The notes below the pieces were generated by a model that was not told the DNA's origin, searched no databases, and worked only from the letters and a program-made list of their open reading frames with translations. This document shows positions 1-13,300 of a stretch of DNA of 64,000 nucleotides, one piece after another (position 1 is the first letter of the stretch; every line of letters begins with the position of its first letter). The translations under genes were made by a program, and so were the position numbers. Source of the DNA: Rotaria sp. Silwood1 (lineage: Eukaryota > Rotifera > Eurotatoria > Philodinida > Philodinidae); contig CAJNOP010000033.1 of NCBI GenBank assembly GCA_905250075.1, forward strand, positions 233,345 to 297,344, in the 5' to 3' direction.

Positions 1-10
1 ATGCTTTAAG

Positions 11-210
11 ACAAGCTTTATATCGAGCTTTTGTGGAATTATTATTTATTGTTTGCAATCAAGATGAATACTCGTCAATGGATACCCAATCTTTACGAAA
101 AACTTCTTTTTTTCTTTACTCAAGATGATGTTGCTGATGATGATGAATTTACTTCGATTTGTTTCTCTTCAGAATCAACTCCAGCCATGTTAACATCCTC
201 TATTCAATAG
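11..210 (+). CDS. Possible 3' end of a gene cut by the window edge
   Basis: One frame stays open from about base 10 to a TAG at 208-210. It reads about 66 codons with an acidic, serine-rich end (D-D-V-A-D-D-D-E). A TAA at 7-9 followed by a possible acceptor (cttaag) suggests it would be a last exon. I do not recognise the product. If the minus-strand chitin synthase continues leftwards past the window, this fragment would lie inside one of its introns on the other strand, so it may equally be a chance open frame. Confidence 0.25.
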
Positions 211-1348
211 TTTAGCTTTTGTCTGTATAATGTTTAGTCAGATAAGACTGTCGAAATAAAAACATTATAAAGTTCTAGTGCATTTCTGTAGCTGAACTTG
301 TCTATATGAGTCAGAAATTACCGACGGATCATTGACAAAAAGTGGCGCAATATTTATCTATAATGGTAATGTATTATAACTTTCCTGAACTGTAATAGCA
401 AAGTTGAGATCTGAATTAGTGTCGAATTCGGGAAAGTTCAGAAGGAAACACTACGATCAGAAGAAATCAGATAATGGTACGAAAATCAGAAAAAATCAGA
501 AGAGCAGAAGAAGTTCAGAAAGAACTTCAAATTTCAGAAAGTTTCCTTACTTTTCAGAAAATCTGACCACCCTGATTATTGACCTATTTTAATGTACGTC
601 TCGGAAGACCGAATAACGGAACTTTGATTCAAAACTTAGCATATAGATAGATCTAATGACACTTAGAATATCCAGAAAGTTTCAGCCAAGAAGAACGTTC
701 CTTCATCAATATATTGAAGTTTCGAAAATAGTCTTGTGTCACAAAAATCGAATTCACTTGAAAATTCAAATCTCGGACGAAGAGGATAAATATATCACTA
801 AGTGTAGAATCAGAACCGAAAATTTTTTCTGACCAACCTCGACACCATAACCGAAAACAGTTTGTTAAACAAATGGTCTATGAATTAGAATTTTGAATGA
901 TGATGACATAATTCTACTAATGTCTACTCAACAATTACATAGGGATGTGTGTACGTTTAATAACTCAACAACGACATGAACTAGTAACTCACCATTTTCA
1001 GCAGTCGAAAGAGGAGAATTCTTGACGACTTCTTATTTTAAAACCCATCATATTCACAAAACATTGCATGAAAAAAAGTACTCCATATCGATGCTTCAAA
1101 TACAGTTATTTCAGATTTATAGTTCAGAGACATGAATCATATGATTAACTCATCATATGTCAGTATCGTGCAAACAAAATTGTATATCTATTCAGACAAA
1201 TTATACGGGATTCTATTAATTTCTATCACATTCTTTTGAAATAGAACGACCTTTTTCTGTAATGTTATGTGAAGATAATCAGTTTTACAATAAAAAGAAG
1301 TCTTTCCATGTTTATGTCTACTTTCTTATCCATTCGTGAATATCTTAC
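211..1348. other. Non-coding stretch left of the chitin synthase exon
   Basis: I see no convincing exon on either strand. Positions 435-560 are purine-rich with repeated tcagaa words, which produce a spurious 62-codon frame. Positions about 655-770 belong to a dispersed repeat, described separately. If the chitin synthase is intact, this stretch is the start of a large intron whose next exon lies beyond the window. Confidence 0.5.
655..770 (+). repeat. Dispersed repeat, copy 1 (partner at 8892-9000)
   Basis: Both segments contain, in the same order, a ttagaatrtcc word, gaaagtttcagc, a gaa-tattgaa stretch and agtc-tgtgtcacaa. Alignment by eye shows a diverged direct repeat. No terminal inverted repeats or coding potential were seen. 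Confidence 0.45.
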
Positions 1349-4300
1349 CAAGTGAGTGAAACAAGTATTAAAGCCACAGGTAATTCCCATTCAATATGAA
1401 ATCCAGCTAAAATCGTTTTTAAATTTTGATCGATTGAACTCATATTACTTGCAGGTGTTGTGAATAAAATATTTTCATTATTTCCACTAATACCTGAACC
1501 TAATAAATCAACATTACCACCCATCAAATCATCTTGACGTTTATATCGATTTAATAGAGGTATAGAATATGTACTTGTTGGTAAAAACAATGATGATATT
1601 GTTGTTTGAATTATAACTGGTCCGTCGTCTTTTAAAAATTTCGATGCTAATGCAATTCCAACACATGAACATTGCATAGCGAATGCAAAAAAATCCATTA
1701 GAAATAAAAGACTTCGTTGAACAATCGATGAATTTGATTTTGTCAAAAATAATTTTAAAAAAGCAGGTACAAGACATACAGCATTCATTATTAATAAACT
1801 TCTTGCTGCATCTAACTTTGGTAATATATGAAAAACAAATATTGCTATACCAAAACTATGAAGAGTTTCGATGAAAAAAACCTATTGATAATTTATAATA
1901 AGAAAACGTGATAAAACAAAATAATAAGAATAATAATAAGAAAACATACAATAGTAAAAATCTTCACTGTTGGCCATGGTTTATTACCAAATAAACATTT
2001 ACCAAGACTGTCGAAAAATGTAAATAAATATGGAGCACATACTGCTATCAATAACATCCATACCCAACGTTCTTGATAAGGTGTCTGCAATATAATGATG
2101 AATACATTGATTATATGAATATAAAATGGTGAAGAAATTTAACAAAAATGTAATTTTTTTCTATTATTCCAGTGGCGGATTTAGTGGGGGCGCTTGGGGC
2201 GATCGCCCCCATTCGAAAAAAAAATTTTCGATTTTTCCCAGCAGAAAAGACTTAAAAATAGAGTGCATACTACTACTAATGAACTTCAAAACTCGATTTT
2301 TGGTCAAAATCGCCCCATATCTATCAAATCGCCCCTTATCAAAAAAATCCTAGATCCGCCGCTGTTTTATTCTAAACAGTTAACTTGAATCCAAATAGTG
2401 ATTTTAATAGCCAATGGAGTCTTTTATTTAATGCATTCTATACTAAGATTTCATAGATGAAATATGATAGCACGATTTCTAAAAAATCGTACACAATAGT
2501 TTTCAGGTCTTAGAAGACTTTGCTGTAGTTGTTGACTTAAAAGTGTCAGAACAAATCGTAAAAAAAAAAGGAACTTTTCAAAAAATTATCAACAAAAATA
2601 CTTTGTTCGGAGTTTTTTGATCTTTTTCACTTTTTAAGGAAAGGTCATAGATAATGTGGCAACCCCTTACTTTGTACTCTTTAAAATGATATTGTTGAAA
2701 ATAGATCCAATACAACCTTATGGGATCTGAAAACTTGCAATTGTAGTTCATCTATGAAAACTTCATTGTCTATTAAAATCACTACCCGAATTTTAGCTCA
2801 ATGCTTCACATTATTAAAGAAAAAAGTATCGGTGTTAAACTTTTTCTCACCGTTTTCTATAGTGTTTATTCCAAAGAAAAGTTCTTTTAAAGCGAATATT
2901 TCCACATCTGAAATCTCATACATAAATATTCCTAAGTGATTGATTCCATTCGTCTTCATATTTCTATTAGACTATTTTATGTATAAAGTATCATCAATGT
3001 CAGTGGTAACAGTACTAACGAGGAAACATCTCCAAATATCAAATAGCTTTTTGGCTGAAACAATTTTTGTATGATGACTATTAGTAAGTAATAGAAAAGG
3101 TTAGAATAGTGTGATTTATCCAGGTATTTATTCTTGACATATCAAAATTTTACTGGATTTTTCAATAGAATACGGCAGTCACTCTTAATTCACGTGGAAA
3201 ATGGACTCTCGAAATTCGGCTTTCAACATTGCTCGAACAAAGCTCTCAATGAGGTTAGTTCATTGGACAAGTTGTAGCTTTTCTAGTATTTCTTATATTG
3301 AAATGTTAAATATTCAAATATCTCTCATTTGTCAAAGGCGAACAGAGCGGATCACTTCTGTGTATTCCTTTGTTAGCTTGTCAATTTAATTATCAAGAGA
3401 AAGCATGATCTTGAGAATAAAATTTATTCTTCTAGGTTTCTTATTGGCCTTACCTCTTGAACTTTAGCAACTGAATTCGTCATAAGTAATAAGGCTCCTT
3501 TACTAACAAGTGCCGTTATTAATATACCAATATTAAGTACAACATATGTAGCAATTTTTAACATACGCATTGATAAACGGTAACAATGAACTGTTTTTTC
3601 ATATGCTTCTGGAACATTCATCTCTCTAGCTGCATCCCAACAATCTAAACTATCACTAAATACAAAGACAAAAATTTAAATATTTTATACTTTAATACAA
3701 ATAAAAAAGAAAATAAATTTACTCGTCAAACAATGGTTTGTCATCATCATGTTTTGATGTTTGATTTCCATTCGAAAAACTATATATGGAATTTTCAAAT
3801 TCATTAGTTTTACGTGCTTTTCGTGCTTGATTATCTTTAAATTTTTGCCTTTGTAACATAAGAATTTTTCTAACCATTGAACGTTTTTGTTCGGATAAAA
3901 CATTTTCATCATGTAAATCACTTAAAAGATTTCTTGGTTCGGATTTAGAACGTGCAGTTTTGATATGTTGTTTTTCTTCTTGTCCAATGGCCCAATCTAA
4001 ATAATTCAAAAAAAAAAGAAACTTTTACTTTCTTTTTCGTAATTATCAAAATTTTCTACCAGTCATAAATAAATCTCCACTTGCTGCAGCAACTTTTGTT
4101 TGTCTAATTAATTGTTCAGCTGTTGGTAAACTTATTCCGGGTGCAATAGGTATATTAGCAGCCATAGAAGCAATAGCACCATCATGAACTTTTAATGGGC
4201 CTGCTGACATTAATGTTGTTGTATGTGGTAATCCTGCACCTGATCGTATATTTGTTTCAATGGGTAAATTTTTCTGTTGACCTTGTTTACTAACCATTGG

Positions 4301-7300
4301 TGTAAATTCATCTTGAACAAGAATACGAGTTTCACGTTCAGATAAACCTTCTAAAGATGATTTAAATTCATCGGGTGTTCTCATTTGAAGTGATGGATGT
4401 GTTGGAGAAGTTATTCCATGTTCAATACCATTTAAGTCATCGATTTCATCATTATTAAGTAATTGTAACTTCTATAAAAATTATTATTTTAAAAAAATTT
4501 AAATTAATAGGTTTTTGAAAATTCAATAAATATTACTTTTGCTACTTTTAACATATCAGCATGTTCTTGTTCATTCATTGATACAGGTTCTTCAGATGAA
4601 ATTTTCTTTTTATCTTTTGATTTTTTCTTAATAAAATGACCCAAACGTGGTCCTGCTTTACCTTCCATTTTTACTGTTAACTGTTTTATATTTTTTGGCG
4701 AAACCTAAATAATTTCATATTATTTTTTTAAACAAATAGGTGGCTTATAATAAATCGAACAAAACGTTTTCCTCTTTGTTTTTGTTGGTGCAGATATTAA
4801 AAGATGAGTATCTACTCAACTGTCGAACTGTAATAGTCAAATAAATAAAGAAAAAAGATTTTCATATGTTTCAAATATCCTACAAAATTTTCTATATTTT
4901 GATATGTTTCAGGATTTTAAAAGAAACACAAGGGAAAAGTCTCTCCTAGCAGAACTACATCATTGTTCTTTTCTTAATATTTCTACTGTTCGACAGAATC
5001 CTGCAGGATAGAACGAAATTACGAAAAAGTCTTGTCCCGCAGCACTCTGCTCTACGCTTTAACAATCTTAACATTTTGTTAAGAATTAAATTCTACAGTC
5101 GGCGAGTGAAGAACAAATGTATGCAGTATTTTATCCAATGTAAGGTCAGGTTGACCCTCCTAAATTTTTAAATCGCTATTTCGAAAGAGAAAACCTGCAT
5201 AAAACATTGAAAGTATGATACACTAAGTCTCACTTTAGAAATTATGGTTTTCTTCAATGCATCTCGAAATATTACTAAGAGTTTATTCAAAGTGTTTTTT
5301 CTTTTGAGCAACACTAGCAAAAACTTTGATAAGGTCATGAAACTAGAGACTACGAAAATTTCTATCTATTGATGCAAAAAAATTTCATTTTAGCATCGGT
5401 CTTGAAGAGCAAAAGCTTACAAAAAAACCGAAAATCGCAGTTAGACGATTGAGTAAATCCTCATTCTTCTAAATTTTTTGCTGACAAAAAAACCACAATA
5501 GCTTTGTAGAGTAGTAAATTCTCTATTGAAGTCTCTCATGGGTTGTGAAGTGTCCTAAAAAGAGGGTAACGTTTTATCTCGTTATTTATGCATCAGTCAT
5601 TAAACGAAAAAAATATTTACTTTAGGTAATGATACAAGTTTTTCTAATGTTCGTTTTCCACTTGAATTTACTTGTGTTAATAAAGTATGACGTTCATTAG
5701 CATAATGTTTAGCTCGACGTAAAAGACTTCTTCGTACAAGAAACCCTTTAACTACTCTTTGACATTTAAGTACATTAGATATATACTGTTCATAACGTTG
5801 ATTTAATTTTTCTAAATGTTCGAATTTTAAGAAAACCTTAAAATAGAAAATTTTTAAGATATTAAATAGAAAAAGAATTTGTTTTATTTCTACTTTCGAT
5901 TTTCCAATAACATAATCAGTTAATGATAAATCTTTGAGAATTTTTTCGCATGTTATTGCATTAACTCTTATTGGACTACTTTGAGGATAGGAGATAAATT
6001 TATATCTAATTGATTACAACAAATAAAAAAAAACATAAAACAAAAGTTTTTGTTTTAGAAAATAAAATAACACAAACCGATAAAAAAATTCTTCAAATAT
6101 AAAACGAACTGGCCAACCTTGATTTCGTATATAAGATATTTCAAGTATACCGTTATAACGTAATTGTTCTTGAACTAATTCTTCATCAAATTGATTAGCT
6201 ACTTTACCGTGATTCGGTTTAATACATCTATGAAGAAGCATTTAAACACAATATTTTATCAAAATAAATTTCATCTTTATGAGAGTTTCTCTAGAGAAGC
6301 GATGATTTCAAACTCTAGAAGAGCGAACATTCATTTTTCAAAGCATCGACACATAGTATAATAATCGCAAACTTCGGAAGAGTCAAACTAATTTTCAGAA
6401 GTACGCCATCTGTATGATCCCTTCACTGAACAAAACACTTCTCGTACAAACTATGCTTCCTATTCTAATGAGGAACGCATTTTCGAGTATACCAAAGATC
6501 TATAGTGATGAAGAATGTTGTGCATTATTGAAATGCTTATCGACTAAAATAACATAGCAGTTGCAAAATGCTAATCATCGTCGATATTCCTACAGTTTCT
6601 TGTCGAAATGTCCAATAGATAAAGAGACAATTTCGACTCAAAAACGATTTTATCAATTGAAGGGCTTCGCACATCAGCAATGAAAATATATATTACCATG
6701 TTTTATGCTATATTCGAGGTACGTGTTCATTCTTTTGAACATCATACTTTCGAAGTAAATGATGACTTAAATATTGCAATAAGACGTATATTTATGCTTC
6801 CTAGAATGAAATTTTTTCCATAATAAAAACAAAATATTTACACGATAAATTTAAGATATAACCACTATTTTTTTTTGTCTACCTCGAAATTGTAGATATT
6901 TCATCTGATGTTATATTTTCATTTTGTTGTATAGTACTTTTCCAAATAATCGTATTTTGTCCATTGATATCATCATTATCTGTTATTAATTCATCGGTTG
7001 GTATATGAAAATCGATAGAAACAGTTAAACTTTCACATGAATCAGGAAAAGTATGTTCAATGTGTTGTGAAATTGAATCTTTTGATACATGTTGATTATT
7101 ATCATATGTGATAGGTTTATTTGTATCATTATGAAAAGGACGTTGAGGTGATAAAAGAAGCCAATGACCATGTCGATCAAGTCGACAATAATCAGTTTGT
7201 TCATTATCAAAACTATATGATTTTGGTATAATCTTATAATCATTAATTGTTTGCCAACTATTCGTATTTTTTTCATTTGATAATGATAATATTTCAAGAT

Positions 7301-10300
7301 TTTGATCATCAAATATACATGTTGATGTTACATCGGATAAATCTTGCCATGCATCATTTAAACATTTTTGACCAATATAAATTTTATCAAGTTTTTTCAA
7401 ATTAGATTTCGTTGAAAAAGTATTCAAATCTGACATTAGACATACGATTAGAAACGAATCGAACAAAATACAATATATCAATAAAATTTGATATAGTTAG
7501 TCCGTTACTCAACACTTAAGACTAATCAATAGATAAACATAAAAAAATAAATTACTATACCTTACTCTTCTCGCTCTTTAGTGAAACAAACAAACAAACG
7601 TTCGTTTGAAGAGAAGAAATCAACTAAAAAATAAGCACGCAATGCGGATAAAAAAACAAAAAGAAAAGACACAAACGAAATAAACCTTTCGCCGGTCAAT
7701 AATCATGTAAATTAATCACTCAAATAATGAATAACAAAAATTCGAAATTAAAAAAGAAAATATCTTTAAACTTTTTCTTATATTATAATTTTACATACTC
7801 GAATAAAAACGTTCTTCAATCAAATAGATTCAATAAATATAAACTAAAGATTGAATGATAAATCTATCCTTTGTTATTCTATACAATACACAAATGAATA
7901 CGTCTACCTTCATGTAAACTTCACACATAGATTTCTTTATTAGTTTTTCATTGTCGATGTATACAATACATTTAAACAATTTGTATCATTGTCACGAACG
8001 CGAAGGTAACAAGAGAACAAATACAATAGAATTTAAGAGAATGTTGAATAATCTAACCGACTATGTGTAGCACTGGTAGAAAGAGAAAAGAAAAAAAATA
8101 CATCCTCTTCTACTACCACCCATATTCAAATGATATTTACATAGTGATCTACATACCTGACAAAAGATGGTTCAGCATCTTTCATTTTATCGAGTAATTC
8201 AGCAAGAGAATTCTACGAAAGAAATATTTCTAAATGATGTTCAAGTTTTTAGAAATATTTACTTTAAAATGAACAGCAACTGTATGTTGACTAAAACGTT
8301 CTTTTTGAATTGTATTAGTTTTATATGGTCGTCTAAAATTAATTATCATAGAAAAAGAAAATAATTTTGATGAAAAAAAAAAAAAAAAGAAAAGATGATC
8401 AACATACGATTCTTGTCGAAGAGATTTAGCAGCTTTTTGACTCAAATTTTCTTTTGTATATTCAGTGTCAAAAGATTTTGGACGACGTGTTGGATGAAAT
8501 GAAGTTGTTTTAGGTTTATTTATCATTCCAAATGGTGACCTTAAAATAATCAAAATTACACAAAGATGATATGAAATATTTCATCTGATCATAAGTTTTT
8601 TCTTTGTACATAACAATAATAGTTTTGCATTGGATTAGACTCTGAATCAACATACGCTAACAAATTTCTAACGCGATAAGGTCCCTAAATATGACTTATC
8701 AATTGAATTAATACTTTGCTCGTAAGTAACCTCTGACAAGACTAGTAGAAACATACAAGAGTTTGTCTTCATGCGCTATTCTTCCCAAGTTCTTGCAGTT
8801 GTACTGAATTTTTAATCTTTGACAAGATATTTGTCAAAAAAAACGAATGAAGAAATTCGGACTGAAAATCTTGACCATAGGTAAGTCTCGTAGATATTTA
8901 GAATGTCCTGAAAGTTTCAGCGCATAGAGATATATTCTTCTGGAAATATTGAATATTCAAACGTAGTCATGTGTCACAAGAATAGTTAAGACAATTCAGT
9001 CTTTTTCAATATTTAGTGTCTTAAGTATAGCATATTCTTTTGGACTGAAATTTTCAGGATATTCTAATGTTCTACAAGATACCTATGAACGATGGTTCAG
9101 ATGGAAACTCTGAAATTTGATATTTTCACAAATACATTGTCAGAGATTAAAACAAAACTCATAGAGTTCCACTAGTCTATTTGGAACTGAATGATGGACA
9201 AAATATGATTTCGATTAGCAAGTCACAGTTAGAAACTTTTCCTCGTAAGTTTTACATATGTCAAGTTTTTTGTAAAAATATTTTTTGTAAGATTTAATCA
9301 ATGAGAGCATATAAAGAGGATAAAATTTACTATACGAAGTCAGTTTCTAATTGAAAAGAATTTATTGATCGAAAAATAGTTTGCAATAATTCGAAAGAAA
9401 ACAAAATATACAGGTCAGAGATTCCAGCAGGTTTCTATCGGAAAACTCGAGAAAATGGTAAACATTCGAAAGAAGAAATTCGATGATTGGATTTTTCTAG
9501 TTCCAGTTGTAATCGATCAGATCTAATCACCAAATTACGGTTTCCAAGTGTCTAACATTTTTTCGAGTTTTCCGGCCTTCTATTTCTTAACTTGAGAGTT
9601 AGTATCGAATACATTTAAAATCAGTTTTCTGAAAGAGAATCAAATATTATGAACAAATCTTGACAAAATTCTTTCATCTTCTTGTATTACTGATAAATTT
9701 AATACTCAAAATACTCGAGCAAGATTTATCTATTTGAACATACACAAGAAGAATGTCAATCGAAGTCAAGGGTAAAAGTCATAAAATTTTTAGCATAGTT
9801 TATTGTCATCATCGATTAGATTATCGATTTGAGATATTGAAACAATGATTTTTAACGACTCCATCAATTTACAGTTCGTCAAGAGCCAAAAAAAGTTTTT
9901 GAGACCATAAAGTTGCTATACAGATGTACTCTTGAGTAAAAATAATATAACTAGTTTGAGATAACAATTATCAAATTGAATATCATTTATAGAAATTTGA
10001 TCCAAAAATAAAGATATGTCTCAAATACAAAAATCAAGGTTTTGGTCTCAAAATATATTCTAGGCTGATTGCACTCTTAAACTGTGTTGAATAATTTTGA
10101 AATTATGATTTCTGTTCATAAATGAGAAACTACGATTATATTAAAATTTTCATTAGTTAGTAGTTATTTTTAATTTACATATATATTGAACTCAGATGTT
10201 TTTAATATATTCTTTACTAATAAAATGGGATAAAGTAATCATGATGACAGATATTTGGATTTGCCTTATTTTTCAATGATTAGCTTGAGCTTAAAAGAGT

Positions 10301-13300
10301 CTTAAGTAATTATTTTACTGTAAAAAAGAAAAGTACAGAGATGCATAACTTCATCAACGATGTAATGTGAACTTTTCTATAGTCAATGATTTTTAGGTAC
10401 AAAACTGATTAAAATTCTTCACATTCTCATTACAAAAAAAAATCAAAGGTCCGTATGTAACATGCTCAAATCTATAAATCCCTGCATCGTTCATAGATAT
10501 CCAATGTGGCATAAGAAATACAGGTGCTACTCCGCGATGGACATCTCTGACATCCTGTAGGATTCATTTCCAACTTAAAATCACAAGAATTGTGAAATAG
10601 AAATAAAAGTTTAATATCTAGGAAAATAGCGCGACTCCTATGGGTGTAAACTGTGAACCATAATGTAGCGACTGTTGTTAAATGATGGGAGACTGTTTTA
10701 TTCTATCTATTTCAGGGCACATTTCTTTACCATCCATTTACTTAATCTTCTAGAAATGTCATAAGCAAGCAATTCATATTTTATAATAAGACATTATTGA
10801 TCTATGGTCTTTGATCGTATGTCAACAATGTTTGTCATGATCTATAGGAGAAGCGAGGTGCAAATATCCACACTCTTTTTAGATTATGTTTCCAAAAGAA
10901 AATAAAATCGCTTTTACTATTTGCCTTTACATTGATTAAGTATGTAAGATAGATTTAACTTACATAGACGATAGAGCAGTATCTGATATGATAGTTGAAT
11001 CATCATTAATAGTAAATAAATAACCAATTAATTCAATTCCACTTTTTTCCATACATTCAATTAAATTTGCACTAAGATTATCTCGATTTTTTTCTAAAAA
11101 TCCACGAGCATCATAGACAACCTAAATTAAAGAAATAAATATTGAACAAACAAATATATATGAAATTTAATAATTCTTATTTAATACTTTTCCAGCATAA
11201 TGATGAATTCCAAAAGCTGTTTCATTGCCTCTTGGTCTTATATATCTTGGATGATTTTTACAATGACTATGAAATTTTTGTACTAATGATTCATCACTTG
11301 CTTTTGGAAAACGAGTTTCTTCATCAAGTAATGCAAATATACCTAAATTCTATAAAGAATTTTATTTTTAAAACTAAAAAAACAAAAGAAATTTTAAACA
11401 TACTCCCATAAATAATTCAATTAAATCTTCATTATTTTGAAATTCAACTTTTTCCCATGATACACCTTCTGTTCCATAATCTTGTTCTTCTTGTAAAAAA
11501 ATATGTTCATTAAAATAATACTGTAGATGTTCATTTGCAACATTGATACATAATTGTTCAAAACTATTAACTTGAAAATTTTCAAAACCTGACATATCCA
11601 AGATTGAACATGTACGATAAATATTATTATCTGTATGATTATGTCTACTTCATAGTAAAAATTTTTTTTTTTAATTTGTATTATTAAGAAAATAATATTA
11701 CCGTCGATTTGGTTGTAAAAGTGTATTTGTTTGTTTAACAATCCATGAAAATAAACGTTCATATAAAGCTTTAGCAAGAGCATCACGACAATCATTGGCT
11801 TGATCAAAATTTTTTAAACTTATAACACGTTCACCTAAAAGTATGAGTTTTTTTTTAATAAATGAAATTTTATGTTAATCTTAGTGATATACCTTTAGTT
11901 ATACTAAATGTTGAAATAAGAGCCATGGTAAGAATTTCTTGATCAAGTGCAAGTAAAGTGCAAACTATAGAAAAAAAAACCAATTATCAAATTCATCCAA
12001 ATCGATTTATGGTGAAAATATTGAAATTTAATAATCAGTATGTCTTTCAATCTCAAAATTCTACACAAAAGTTGTGTCTAAGTTCTTAGTGGAATGTAAA
12101 TTATTCCTGACTCGCTTTGATTTTTATTCTCTTTCAATCTAATCTTGTTAATAGAACTTCATTTTTATTATTCCACTGAAATTTAAGACATATTCAAGAT
12201 TTTCATAAATTAGTATTTATTCAAACATATTTATAGAAATAAATTATGGATGAAAAAATCTTCCTATTTGAACCTCTAATCCTCACTATCACATATTCAA
12301 AAATGAAAATTCATTCACGACATGATAGGTAAGCGTATATCAAGACCAAGATAGGTTCTACAGTTTTGGATTCGACGAGCTATGCCTACGAGGCTTTCAT
12401 CTTGAGTTACTCAGCTTGGTTTTACCTAGCTGTGCATACCAAAAAAGTCCAAATCTTGTTGTTTTTGGCTATGTGAACAGTTAGATGAAATCAAGCTGAG
12501 TTGTTCACAATAAAAGTCTTGTACGGTTTTCATAAAGACAAAATCTTGATCATTTTCAATGATGCATGTGTCTTGATACATGCATGATCGTGGATTTTCA
12601 AAAGAAAATGATGGTCCTTAAATTTATGCAATAGAAACTAATCCAAAAAATTCATTGAAATGAAAGTTCAATAAAAAGAAGTGGTCGAAGAATCAAAGGT
12701 TTGAGAGAACATTTCCAACTATCTAATCGCTTTTCGCTTGAGACTATCTTCATTCTATCGATCATGATGAACAGTAAGACAAAGACTGTTTTGGTTTGGT
12801 TTTCCAGTCTTCGTATGCTGATTATGAGCGTTTTACTTAATTTTCGCTCTCTGAGCATAGAATTGCTAAGAACTTGGATGATCGAATTCCGAGCTGAAAT
12901 TTTGTCCATCGATAGGCATTACAGTCACTAGACATACTCCAAATTTTAAGCCAGAACGGACGTATTTTTGCTAAAATATTTCATTTTAAACAAATGTCTG
13001 ATGTGGATCGTGTGTCAAAAGAAAATTTTTCCTATAACAAGCTTATGTCTCAATACGGATATGTGTCTTCTAGCGCAAACTTTGAGATGTTTTCAGTGAA
13101 TATAGAAGCTTTCTATTGACAAAGTGTCAGCTGGAAATTTGATCATCCATGTTCCCAATATATACTCTTTCGAGAAAAATTGAGTAAAATGTTCATAACT
13201 CAACAAGGAAAAACAGAAGAAGCAAACAAAAGCAGACTTTAACACTTCTCATCGTGATCGATCGAATGGTGATAGTCTCAAACAAAAAACGATTAGACAG

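Noticed and set aside
4046..4384. Stand-alone 112-residue gene
   Set aside because: It joins in phase with flanking exons as the charged linker of the myosin-chitin synthase.
8590..8690. Extra myosin exon ([12 protein letters not shown]...)
   Set aside because: From the acceptor at this site the required phase gives a stop at once, while the next acceptor (8539) continues the protein correctly.
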